Shown one piece after another: positions 34,178-42,276 of a stretch of DNA of 64,000 bases (its first letter is position 1; each line of letters opens with the position of its first letter). The stretch covers positions 62,001-126,000 of the forward strand of contig CAKULF010000004.1 in NCBI GenBank assembly GCA_934667125.1, in the 5' to 3' direction. The translations under genes were made by a program, and so were the position numbers. The DNA comes from an uncultured Candidatus Melainabacteria bacterium. GTDB taxonomy: Bacteria; Cyanobacteriota; Vampirovibrionia; Gastranaerophilales; Gastranaerophilaceae. The notes below the pieces were generated by a model. The model was not told the origin of the DNA, searched no databases, and saw nothing but the letters and a program-made list of their open reading frames with translations.

Positions 34178-34812
34178 TATTTGCAAGCGCCAAAGTTTTT
34201 GATTGCTTCAATATGCTTTTTTGTTAAATAACCCTTGTTGGATTTCCAATCGTACATCGGGAATATTTTATCGATTTCTTTCATAAAATTATCTCGGCTA
34301 ACTTTGGCTAAAATGCTTGCTGCAGCGATAGAAGCAGATTTTGAATCGCCTTTAATTATAAATTTTTGTTGATGGTTAAAATTTTTAATCAATTTATTTC
34401 CATCAACGAGAGTCAAGGTATTTGTTGAATTTAGCTGATTTATAACATCTTCCACAGCTAATTTCATAGCTAAAAGCGAGGAATTTAAAATGTTGATTTC
34501 TTCAATTTTTTCTACATCAACAGATTTAATTGAATAAAAAGAGTTGTTTTTAATAATATCAAACAAATTTTCTCGATTTTTTTCAGAAAGTTTTTTAGAA
34601 TCGTTCAATTTTTCAAATAAAGAATAATCTATATCATTCTTAAAACAAACCGCAGCCGCCCAAACTCCGCCTGCGGCAGGTCCTCTGCCTGCTTCATCCG
34701 TTCCTATAATAAAATCAAAGCCATTTGAATTGTTTGAACTAAACAGGGGCATTGAATTTTTCTTTTCTTCTATATCAAAATTAAATAATTCCATCTTCTT
34801 TAAAATACTCAT
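34141..34812 (-). CDS. rnhB: Ribonuclease HII
   Basis: A 223-residue RNase HII that removes ribonucleotides and RNA primers from DNA. GTDEAGRGPAAGGVWAAAV carries the catalytic DE pair; further catalytic residues lie in 'TLVDGNK' and 'KGDSKSASIAAASILAK'. It overlaps the end of rbgA by 32 bases; an internal ATG at 34794 would shorten the overlap, and I cannot decide between the two. Confidence 0.93.
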   Translation of the reverse strand: MSILKKMELFNFDIEEKKNSMPLFSSNNSNGFDFIIGTDEAGRGPAAGGVWAAAVCFKNDIDYSLFEKLNDSKKLSEKNRENLFDIIKNNSFYSIKSVDVEKIEEINILNSSLLAMKLAVEDVINQLNSTNTLTLVDGNKLIKNFNHQQKFIIKGDSKSASIAAASILAKVSRDNFMKEIDKIFPMYDWKSNKGYLTKKHIEAIKNFGACKYHRMSFLKNILD

Positions 34813-35653
34813 TAGGTGTTTCTAAGCTGAATTTTCCGATTTTTCCATCTCGAAAAGTTGATAAAATGTATTGAGAGGTTCTGATTAAATCGGGTTTGTT
34901 GCCTTTTAAAATCCAATTTCTTTTATAGGCTATCGTTTCAAGGTTTATTTCTTCATCTTTTTCAAAGCCATAATATGTTTCAAGCTCTTGTCTATAGTTT
35001 TTTAAAAGAATTTTAATTAAATTATCGGCTACAAATTCGCTATCATAAGCGTTTTCGCCAATTGAGTTAACGCAAGCAAGCTTTAGAGCTTGAAATTGGT
35101 CATCTTGAACAGTTGGGATAATCCCCGGAGTGTCTAATAATTCGATTTTATCGTTAATTCTAACCCATTGTTGCTGACGGGTTACGCCTGCTTTTGCGCC
35201 TGTTTTTGTTTTTGCACGTTTAACAAGGCGGTTAATTGTTGTTGATTTTCCAACATTTGGCATGCCAATTACCATAGTCCTTGTTGGACGAGGCAATAAG
35301 CCTTTAACTATTCTTTTTTGCATTATTTCGCTTGAAAGTTTTGAAATTTTATCAACAATTATTTTTATATCTGATTTGTTTGATAAATTTGTAACTATAA
35401 CGTCGCATTTACTTTTCTTTTTAATGACGTCTTGCCAAATTTTGGTTAAGCGAGCGTCAGCTACATCTGATTTGTTCATTAAAATAAGGCGGGGCTTGGT
35501 TTTAATCAAGTCTTCAGTTGTTTTATACCAGCTTGAATAAGGAATTCTGCAATCAATAACCTCAATTACAACGTCAACTAAATTCAATTTTTCTTTCAAT
35601 TGTCTTTGGGCTTTTGCAATATGCCCAGGGTACCAATGTATATGCTGTTGCAT
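34781..35653 (-). CDS. rbgA: Ribosome biogenesis GTPase YlqF/RbgA
   Basis: A 290-residue circularly permuted GTPase for late 50S assembly. N-terminal IHWYPGHIAKAQRQLKEKL is typical; motifs run NKSD (G4), then GMPNVGKST (G1) and DTPGI (G3). AAGGAA precedes the ATG. It follows rplS and overlaps rnhB, the common rplS-rbgA-rnhB order. Confidence 0.95.
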   Translation of the reverse strand: MQQHIHWYPGHIAKAQRQLKEKLNLVDVVIEVIDCRIPYSSWYKTTEDLIKTKPRLILMNKSDVADARLTKIWQDVIKKKSKCDVIVTNLSNKSDIKIIVDKISKLSSEIMQKRIVKGLLPRPTRTMVIGMPNVGKSTTINRLVKRAKTKTGAKAGVTRQQQWVRINDKIELLDTPGIIPTVQDDQFQALKLACVNSIGENAYDSEFVADNLIKILLKNYRQELETYYGFEKDEEINLETIAYKRNWILKGNKPDLIRTSQYILSTFRDGKIGKFSLETPNEYFKEDGII

Positions 35654-35678
35654 AATTTTTCCTTATTTTGCTAAAAAT

Positions 35679-35711
35679 TATGCCTTGAATGTATAAAACA
35701 GACAAGGCATA
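35679..35711 (-). terminator. Hairpin/terminator between rplS and rbgA
   Basis: TATGCCTTG (35679-35687) and CAAGGCATA (35703-35711) form a 9-bp stem with a 15-base loop. On the minus strand it follows the rplS stop and is followed by AATTTTTAG, so it may reduce read-through into rbgA. Confidence 0.6.
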
Positions 35712-35734
35712 CAAGTTTTTTAAAAAAGATATTC

Positions 35735-36088
35735 TTATCTTTTTTCCATTTTTTCTCTGATACGAGTAGCTTTTCCTGAGCGTTCTCTTAAATAATATAA
35801 TTTAGAACGTCTAACATCCCCACGTCTTAAAACTTGGATTTTTTCAATTCTTGGAGAGTAGATAGCAAATACACGTTCAACACCAATTCCTTGGAATACT
35901 TTACGAACTGTGATTGTGCTGTTAATTGAGCTACCGTGTTTTTTGATTACAGTGCCTTCAAATGCTTGAGTTCTTTCTTTGTTTCCTTCGATAATTCTAA
36001 CGAAAACTTTAACTGTATCTCCAGGGTTTACCTCAGGCATTTCACGACCTGTATATTCTTTTTCTAATTCATCAATGATAGGGTTCAT
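35735..36088 (-). CDS. rplS: 50S ribosomal protein L19
   Basis: A 117-residue bL19 at the 30S-50S interface. NPGDTVKVFVRIIEGNKERTQAFEG and the basic C-terminal 'RRSKLYYLRERSGKATRIREK' are diagnostic. An upstream in-frame ATG at 36121 would add 11 residues not found in the family; the start at 36088 has AAGGTGA about 6 bases upstream and gives the normal length. Confidence 0.96.
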   Translation of the reverse strand: MNPIIDELEKEYTGREMPEVNPGDTVKVFVRIIEGNKERTQAFEGTVIKKHGSSINSTITVRKVFQGIGVERVFAIYSPRIEKIQVLRRGDVRRSKLYYLRERSGKATRIREKMEKR

Positions 36089-36228
36089 TTTTTTCACCTT
36101 TTTTATTAGTTGTTCTAGCATATTCTATATTATATTAAACATAACTAATAAGCAACTCTTTTAAGTAAAGATTTATTAACAAAAAATAATATTTTATTTT
36201 TTCTTCGATTTTATATTAGATAATAAGT

Positions 36229-38046
36229 ATGGATATGAAGAAAAAAGTTTGTATAATAATCGCTATATTTCTTATTATGTGCGGATATGTCGGATATAAG
36301 GCAAGTAAGCACAAAGAAATTAAGTATAAAATAATTGATGTAATTGAGGCGGATACTTATTATATTGATTTGAATAGAAACAATATAAAAGATGAAGATG
36401 AATTATTCAAACTTAAAGATATAGTTGCTTTTAAGCCTGTTAAGAATAAAGTTATTTCAAAAATTATTAAAAAATATAATATATCTGAAACCGAAGCGCT
36501 TGAAAACGGATATTTAGCGCAAGATTGGGCAAAGAATAATTTAATTGGAAAATATGTAAAAATATCTAAGATTTCGCCTTTGGATAAAAATTTTTCTTAT
36601 CGATTTGCAACAGTTGAACTTGATAATGTTGATGTGGCTAAAATGCTTTTAGTGAACGGTTTAGCCGTTGTTCGAGATGATTGTCGTAATGTTAAATATT
36701 TAACGAGTGATTTTTTTAATCAAGCTAAGGAAAACACAGCTGGGCTATCAAAAATCAAGTTTTATGCCCTAAATTTAAAAACAAATATAGTTCATACGTT
36801 AAATAGTGAACATTTTTCTTTAATTAAGAACCTAAAACTCGTTTTAGCAAAGGATTTGGGCGATTATATTCCTTGTAAAATTTGTTTTAATAAAGTTCAT
36901 TTAACGATTAAACCCGAGTATAATTTTCCAAAAAGCAAGGGTGTTTATAAAAAATCGGTTTATAAAAAATTTGATAATTTAGAATTGTTTTTGATTAATC
37001 CTCTTGAATTTTCAAAGCCTTCAAATTCTTGCAGGACAAAGCTTTGCTCAAGATTGGTTGAAGAAATTAATTCTTCAAAAACTTCAATTGATGTTGCGCT
37101 TTATGGAATTGGCGATCAAGAAGCTATTATAAATGCTTTAAGAAATGCTAAAAATCGAGGCGTGAACATAAGAAGCGTCGTTGATTATAGTAAAAATATG
37201 GATAAAATTTATCCTATGACAAGGAAGTTTATTGAAGAATTTGGCGCAAAAACCGATAAAAACGAAGTTTTAATGCACAATAAATTCTTAATTTTTGATA
37301 ATTCCAAAGTTTTCACAGGCTCAATTAATATTTCAAATACGGGAACAGGCGGATATAACGCCAACACGGCTGTTATAGTTAAATCGGATGAATTAGCTAA
37401 TCAATATAAAACTGAATTTAATCAAATGTATAATTCAAAATTTTCAAATAAGAAAATTAAAAACCCGATAACTTCCATTGTTAGCCCGAAATTCAGTATT
37501 AAAGCCTATTTTCTGCCCAAACATGATGTGATGGCTGATGAGATTATTCCTGATGTTAAAAATGCGAAAAAGGAAATTTTTATTTCGATATTTTATCTAA
37601 CAAACATTGATTTGATTGACGAATTAGTTTTGGCGCACAATCGTGGGGTTGAGGTGCTGGTCATGGTTGATGCTTTGAGCGCTACGAATTTTAAAGATAG
37701 GATAATGATTTTAAGAAATAAAAATATTCCTGTTAAAGTTGAAAATTGGGGCGGAAAGAACCACGAGAAAACGATTTTAATCGATGGTGAAAAATTAATA
37801 ATCGGTAGCGCTAATTTTTCTAAAAGCGGATTTTATAAAAACGATGAAAATGTTTTAGCAATCACAAGTCCTGCCATAGCTGAATTTTACCGTGATTATT
37901 ATTTGTATTTGTTTAATTCGATAGATAATAAATATCTTCATTATTTTCCGAGGGCCGAAAGTTTTGAATCCAAAAACAGTTGTTATGACGGGATTGACAA
38001 TAATTTTGATGGCAAAATTGACGCTGAAGATGACGGATGTAAATAG
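36229..38046 (+). CDS. Secreted/anchored protein with SNase-like and two PLD-like motifs
   Basis: A 605-residue protein. An N-terminal hydrophobic helix (about 4-22) acts as signal anchor. Residues ~30-180 look like a thermonuclease (SNase) fold, followed by a small CxxC-type domain (YIPCKICF). Then two phospholipase D-type half sites: MHNKFLIFDNSKVFTGSINIS near 350 and HEKTILIDGEKLIIGSANFS near 510, both HxK(x4)D. The C-terminus ends CYDGIDNNFDGKIDAEDDGC, a Ca-binding, thrombospondin-3-like loop with a Cys pair. Nuclease or lipid hydrolase in the periplasm or at the surface is likely. A TAGATA box 6 bases upstream suggests a leaderless mRNA. Confidence 0.75.
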   Translation: MDMKKKVCIIIAIFLIMCGYVGYKASKHKEIKYKIIDVIEADTYYIDLNRNNIKDEDELFKLKDIVAFKPVKNKVISKIIKKYNISETEALENGYLAQDWAKNNLIGKYVKISKISPLDKNFSYRFATVELDNVDVAKMLLVNGLAVVRDDCRNVKYLTSDFFNQAKENTAGLSKIKFYALNLKTNIVHTLNSEHFSLIKNLKLVLAKDLGDYIPCKICFNKVHLTIKPEYNFPKSKGVYKKSVYKKFDNLELFLINPLEFSKPSNSCRTKLCSRLVEEINSSKTSIDVALYGIGDQEAIINALRNAKNRGVNIRSVVDYSKNMDKIYPMTRKFIEEFGAKTDKNEVLMHNKFLIFDNSKVFTGSINISNTGTGGYNANTAVIVKSDELANQYKTEFNQMYNSKFSNKKIKNPITSIVSPKFSIKAYFLPKHDVMADEIIPDVKNAKKEIFISIFYLTNIDLIDELVLAHNRGVEVLVMVDALSATNFKDRIMILRNKNIPVKVENWGGKNHEKTILIDGEKLIIGSANFSKSGFYKNDENVLAITSPAIAEFYRDYYLYLFNSIDNKYLHYFPRAESFESKNSCYDGIDNNFDGKIDAEDDGCK

Positions 38047-38107
38047 ATTTGCCAAGAGCGGACTTTTTTTGTTATTATATTAGTATAATCAAAAAAGGAA
38101 AGAAAAA

Positions 38108-38218
38108 ATGGAATTTTTTAGACGCCACAGAAGAATAATAGTCATATTTTTAACTATATTTTTAGTAGCATGGATGGTTGGAATCGGTGCTTTTATCAGC
38201 GTGGTATTTAATTCTTAA
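38108..38218 (+). CDS. Very small single-pass membrane protein (36 aa)
   Basis: A 36-residue protein: a basic N-terminus (RRHRR) and one membrane helix (about 9-33). AAGGAA lies 7-8 bases before the ATG and a TATAAT box at 38084-38089, so it has its own signals. It lies between the SNase/PLD protein and the M23 peptidase. No known family; positive-inside topology fits a cytoplasmic N-terminus. Confidence 0.5.
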   Translation: MEFFRRHRRIIVIFLTIFLVAWMVGIGAFISVVFNS

Positions 38219-38222
38219 TTTT

Positions 38223-38235
38223 TAAAATTATTATA
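38223..38235 (+). promoter_or_regulatory. Leaderless -10 element of the M23 peptidase gene
   Basis: TAAAAT (38223-38228), six bases, then ATG at 38235. No ribosome site is present. The -35 region is weak, so this is less certain than the rsgA and ligA cases. Confidence 0.45.
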
Positions 38236-39398
38236 TGAAACAAAGAAGTTTAATTAAAAATTTAGCTTTTATTTTTTGCTCATGCCTTATCTTTTCAGGT
38301 GTGAACTCTTTTTGTAATGCTGAACAGCCGAAATTAAACGAGCAAAAAAATCAAATTGAAGTTCAAAGAGGGCATGCCAAAAAAGAAATTCATAAGCTAA
38401 AACTTCTTGAAAAAATTGAAACAAACAGATTATATAAAAATCAGCAAAAACTTGAATATACTCAACACAATCTTCAAAGAAATCAGCAAAAATATGATAA
38501 TGCTCAAAATGAAATTGCCCATCTTAAAAGAAAGCTTGATAACCTTTTAGTTGAGCATAATAGACACTTGTCGTATACTTCAAAAAGAATAGTTCAAATT
38601 TATAAACACAAAAGAAATAACTACATTGATTTTCTTTTAAATTCTTCCGATATCAATTCTTTTTTAGATAGATTGTATTATGAAAATATTGTAATTGATT
38701 ATGATAGAAAAAAATTACAAGAAACAAAAGTAATAGCAAAAGATATCTTGGCGCTGACTGCTCGAATTGAGCAACAAAAGTCAACTTTGGCGGATTCAAT
38801 TAAGAATATCAACAAAGAGCAAGGTGAAATTCAAGAAGCTATTAACAAAAATGAAAAATTAATCGAAAAATTAAAAACAGATAGGGCAACTTGGGAAAAA
38901 GCTGAAAAAGATCTTGCTAAGCAATCAAGAGCAATTTCTCATATGATTAATCAAGAGCTTAAAAAATCTCAAAAATCAGGCGGTGCTACTGTTGTTGTAA
39001 CAGAAGGTTTTACTCGTCCGATAGGCGGAAAAATCACATCTCCGTTTGGCTGGAGAACTCATCCTATCTTTAAAAGAAAAATTTTCCACTCAGGTGTTGA
39101 TATTGGTGCTCCTTATGGTTCAGCTATTAGAGCGGCAAACTCTGGTAAGGTTATGTTTGTTGGCTGGTATAGCGGTTATGGTAAGGTTGTAATTATTAAC
39201 CATGGTAATATCAATGGTGTTCCGACTTCAACATTGTATGCTCACATGTCTGCAACTTGTGTTGCTAAAGGAGCTAATGTTTCTCGTGGAACAGTGGTTG
39301 GAAAAGTTGGTACAACAGGATATTCAACAGGTCCGCATTTACACTTTGAAGTGCGTCAAAAAGGTAATCCTGTAAATCCTTTAAATTTCATCAGATAA
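38235..39398 (+). CDS. M23 family peptidoglycan peptidase (EnvC/NlpD-like)
   Basis: A 387-residue exported protein. A signal sequence (about 1-29, ending CNA) is followed by a long coiled coil (about 30-245) and a LytM/M23 domain (about 265-387): 'SPFGWRTHPIFKRKIFHSGVDIGAPYG', 'NHG...TLYAHM' and GPHLHFEVR supply the zinc-binding His/Asp set, all present, so it should be an active endopeptidase rather than a degenerate activator. Likely role: septal peptidoglycan splitting or cell-wall remodelling. Confidence 0.92.
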   Translation: MKQRSLIKNLAFIFCSCLIFSGVNSFCNAEQPKLNEQKNQIEVQRGHAKKEIHKLKLLEKIETNRLYKNQQKLEYTQHNLQRNQQKYDNAQNEIAHLKRKLDNLLVEHNRHLSYTSKRIVQIYKHKRNNYIDFLLNSSDINSFLDRLYYENIVIDYDRKKLQETKVIAKDILALTARIEQQKSTLADSIKNINKEQGEIQEAINKNEKLIEKLKTDRATWEKAEKDLAKQSRAISHMINQELKKSQKSGGATVVVTEGFTRPIGGKITSPFGWRTHPIFKRKIFHSGVDIGAPYGSAIRAANSGKVMFVGWYSGYGKVVIINHGNINGVPTSTLYAHMSATCVAKGANVSRGTVVGKVGTTGYSTGPHLHFEVRQKGNPVNPLNFIR

Positions 39399-39455
39399 TT
39401 TGTAATAACTCTTTTTTTGGTGTAAATTAATTATATATAACTTTTAGGGGAAAAA

Positions 39456-41513
39456 TTGCTTAAATTCACAAAGAAAATATATTTAACTATGCTTTCTTTG
39501 ACATTAATCTTTCAATGTCAGAATTTAGCATTTGCCCAATATGAAGTCTTTAAAGCAAAGACAGTCGAAAACGAAAAGCAAATTGTTGAACAAAATGACG
39601 TAACGGCTGAAATTCCTGTTGTGGATGATGATTTGCCTGATTATAATACGGACGATTCGCTTAACGCTGTTGTTGGAAGAAAAATTAAATCGATTTTAAA
39701 TAACAGAAAAAATAAGAAAAATAAGGCTGATAAAGAAAATATTGAAGAAGAAAATATAAAAGAAGTTTCAAACTTGAAATCAAGCGATAGCGCTGATAAT
39801 AGCGTTGAAGAAACAAAAATGGTTAATCCTAAAAGTTATGAAAACCAAAAAGTTGATGATAGCAATAAATTTAAACTAAATGCCGAAAAAGTCAGCTATG
39901 ACGAGGGCGATGGTAATATTTATGCAACCGGTGATGTTGAAATTGTAGCATGCGCTAAAAAAACAACAATTAAAGCTGATGAAGCTATTTTAGACAAGAA
40001 AAGTCAAACAATTAAATTAACGGGAAACGTTCGTGTAGTCAAAGAAGGTGCTGAAATGAGAGGCGAAAGCCTTTTGATTGACTTGAACGAAGAAAATGTT
40101 TTGATGAATAATCCGTCAATGGATATTTACATGTTCAATATTCAAGCGCAAGAAGGCTTTTTAATTGCTGATGATATTCAGGCAATCAACGGTGTAATTA
40201 AAAGTGCCAAACGCCAAGACATAATGCTTCAAAGCAGCGGCTTTAGAATATATGATAATGTTGACGTTAATCAATTATATCAAAATAACACATTTAAAAT
40301 GGCTGACACTCAATCAACAAGGAAACAATCGTACAGTATCCATGCTAAAGATATCGTTTTAACTTGCTATAAAGACCACAACTCTTTGCTTTTGAAGAAA
40401 GCTGATATTTATTATAATAAGCACAAAATCCTTGCCAATACCGATTTTGAAATATTTTCAGATAAAGAAGTTCAACGTGTTGAAACAAATATGCTGGAAC
40501 TTGGAAACTTAAGAAATTTCGGTATGTACGCAGGTTATGGCTTTGTATTCCGTGCGCCAAAAGGGCAAATTGTTAAATTAATGCCTGCTGTCACTTATGG
40601 TAAAAGAGACGGAAGCGGCGGAATTGGTGTTGGTATTATCGGTAGATATTTGACAAAAAATGCCAGAATTGACGCTGGTTTTTCAACTTCAACAAGCAAT
40701 CTTGTCGTAAAAGGTCGTTATCGTTTTGGCGATAATTTAAGGTTGCAATATGGTAGAAATGCCTATATTTCAGAAGGTTTCTTGGGTTCTCGTCGTCCGG
40801 GGTATGCTGCGCAATTAGAATATCGAAAATCATATACGATTAAGGATTTGGATGTTTATTATAACCAAGGTGTTTATGCCGGATTCTTTAGCGAATATAA
40901 AAAGCATGATCTTGAACACGCTTATTCTACTATGCGTTTTAGATATATGAATGAATTAAGAAAAACGTTTTTTAGTTGGGAAAATAAAGAACAAGATTTG
41001 AAAATATCTTTTAATGCTATGGCGCAAGCAGAAGGAACATTGTATGGTTCAGGGCAAACCCAAGCTGTAGCTAGAATTGGTCCATATATCACAACAAAAG
41101 TTAAAAATTGGGAATCAAGCATAGGTTATATGTTATCAGGTATTCACGGTGATAGCCCGTTTTGGTTTGATAAATACATGTATGGCCGCTCTGCTATTAC
41201 ATTTAATGAAAAAATCAGACTTTCAAAATATATTTCGCTTGGCTATCGTGCCTATGTTAACCCTCAAAAGGATAACTATCAAAACCGATTGTTAACAGAA
41301 TCCAGAATATATGCTCTTATCGGGCCTGAGGATTTAAAAATGGCTATATCTTATGATATGGTGCGTGATACTTGTAACATGGACTTTATGTTCATTTTGG
41401 GCTCTGATTCAACAAAAATCAATTTCGATAGATTAATCACAAAAAATATTGATAGAAGCAACGACAAGAGAGATTTCTATAAAAAAGCAAGAATAAATAA
41501 GGTTGATTTATAA
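39456..41513 (+). CDS. LptD/OstA-like LPS-transport outer-membrane protein
   Basis: A 685-residue outer-membrane protein. It starts with TTG (39456) behind AGGGG. A signal sequence (1-27, ending AFA) precedes a charged linker (~30-125), an OstA/LptA-like beta-jellyroll (~130-260: 'YDEGDGNIYATGDVEI', 'IKLTGNVRVVKEGAEMRGESL') and a C-terminal half made of alternating polar/hydrophobic beta strands typical of a barrel. It fits LptD, which places LPS in the outer leaflet, but it is shorter and divergent, so the exact name stays open. It converges on kdsB, an LPS gene. Confidence 0.75.
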   Translation: MLKFTKKIYLTMLSLTLIFQCQNLAFAQYEVFKAKTVENEKQIVEQNDVTAEIPVVDDDLPDYNTDDSLNAVVGRKIKSILNNRKNKKNKADKENIEEENIKEVSNLKSSDSADNSVEETKMVNPKSYENQKVDDSNKFKLNAEKVSYDEGDGNIYATGDVEIVACAKKTTIKADEAILDKKSQTIKLTGNVRVVKEGAEMRGESLLIDLNEENVLMNNPSMDIYMFNIQAQEGFLIADDIQAINGVIKSAKRQDIMLQSSGFRIYDNVDVNQLYQNNTFKMADTQSTRKQSYSIHAKDIVLTCYKDHNSLLLKKADIYYNKHKILANTDFEIFSDKEVQRVETNMLELGNLRNFGMYAGYGFVFRAPKGQIVKLMPAVTYGKRDGSGGIGVGIIGRYLTKNARIDAGFSTSTSNLVVKGRYRFGDNLRLQYGRNAYISEGFLGSRRPGYAAQLEYRKSYTIKDLDVYYNQGVYAGFFSEYKKHDLEHAYSTMRFRYMNELRKTFFSWENKEQDLKISFNAMAQAEGTLYGSGQTQAVARIGPYITTKVKNWESSIGYMLSGIHGDSPFWFDKYMYGRSAITFNEKIRLSKYISLGYRAYVNPQKDNYQNRLLTESRIYALIGPEDLKMAISYDMVRDTCNMDFMFILGSDSTKINFDRLITKNIDRSNDKRDFYKKARINKVDL

Positions 41514-41530
41514 AAATCAACCTTTAATAA
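41499..41530 (+). terminator. Terminator hairpin containing the stop codon
   Basis: AAGGTTGATTT (41499-41509) pairs with AAATCAACCTT (41514-41524), an 11-bp stem. The TAA stop of the LptD-like gene (41511-41513) lies in the loop. A T/A-rich tail on both strands lets it serve kdsB as well. Confidence 0.75.
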
Positions 41531-41532
41531 TT

Positions 41533-42261
41533 TTATCCTTCAATAATTTTTTTGAACTTTTCATAGTCCTCTAAGGTGTCTATTCCTGTCGGATTAAGTG
41601 TTGTAATTCCAACTTTGATTTTCATTCCATATTTTAAAGCTCTTAATTGCTCCAAACTTTCTTGTTTTTCAAGGTCGGCTTGTGGAAGTTGAGTCATTTT
41701 AATTAATGAACTTTTTTTGTAGCCATAAATTCCAATGTGCGCATAATAATCTGCTTGATTTTCATTTCTTGGATATGGTATCGGACATCTTGAAAAATAT
41801 AGTGCATAATTATTTATATCAAAAACGCATTTAACGCAGTTTGGGTTGTTGATTTGCTCGTTTGATGTGATTTTTCTAACTAATGTAGATATATCAACAT
41901 CTTTATCATTGATTAAAGTTGAAATGGCTAAATCGATAACTTCGGGTGTGATTTGCGGTTCATCACCTTGAAGATTTAGGATATATTCAAATTCGGGATG
42001 TCTATTTACTACTTCTGCTATTCTATCTGAACCGCACTTATGTTCTGTGTTTGTCATTTCGGCTATGCCGCCAAAAGCTTCAACTGCTTCTTTAATTCTG
42101 TTATCATCCGTTGCAACTATAACTTCAGCGTTATAAGTTGATTTTCGAGCCGCCTCAACAACATATTGTATAATTGGCTTATTGTTCACTTTTAACAATG
42201 GTTTTGCGGGCAATCTTGTTGAGCCGTATCTTGCTGGGATGATTATTGCTATCTTTTCCAT
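41533..42261 (-). CDS. kdsB: 3-deoxy-manno-octulosonate cytidylyltransferase
   Basis: A 242-residue CMP-KDO synthetase that activates KDO for LPS core synthesis. IIPARYGSTRLPAKPL at the N-terminus, then 'VATDDNRI', 'NLQGDEPQI' and 'HIGIYGYKKSSL' are diagnostic. AAGGAAG precedes the ATG. It directly follows the TPR gene at 42277 on the same strand and supports an LPS-containing outer membrane. Confidence 0.97.
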   Translation of the reverse strand: MEKIAIIIPARYGSTRLPAKPLLKVNNKPIIQYVVEAARKSTYNAEVIVATDDNRIKEAVEAFGGIAEMTNTEHKCGSDRIAEVVNRHPEFEYILNLQGDEPQITPEVIDLAISTLINDKDVDISTLVRKITSNEQINNPNCVKCVFDINNYALYFSRCPIPYPRNENQADYYAHIGIYGYKKSSLIKMTQLPQADLEKQESLEQLRALKYGMKIKVGITTLNPTGIDTLEDYEKFKKIIEG

Positions 42262-42276
42262 AATTTCTTCCTTAAT

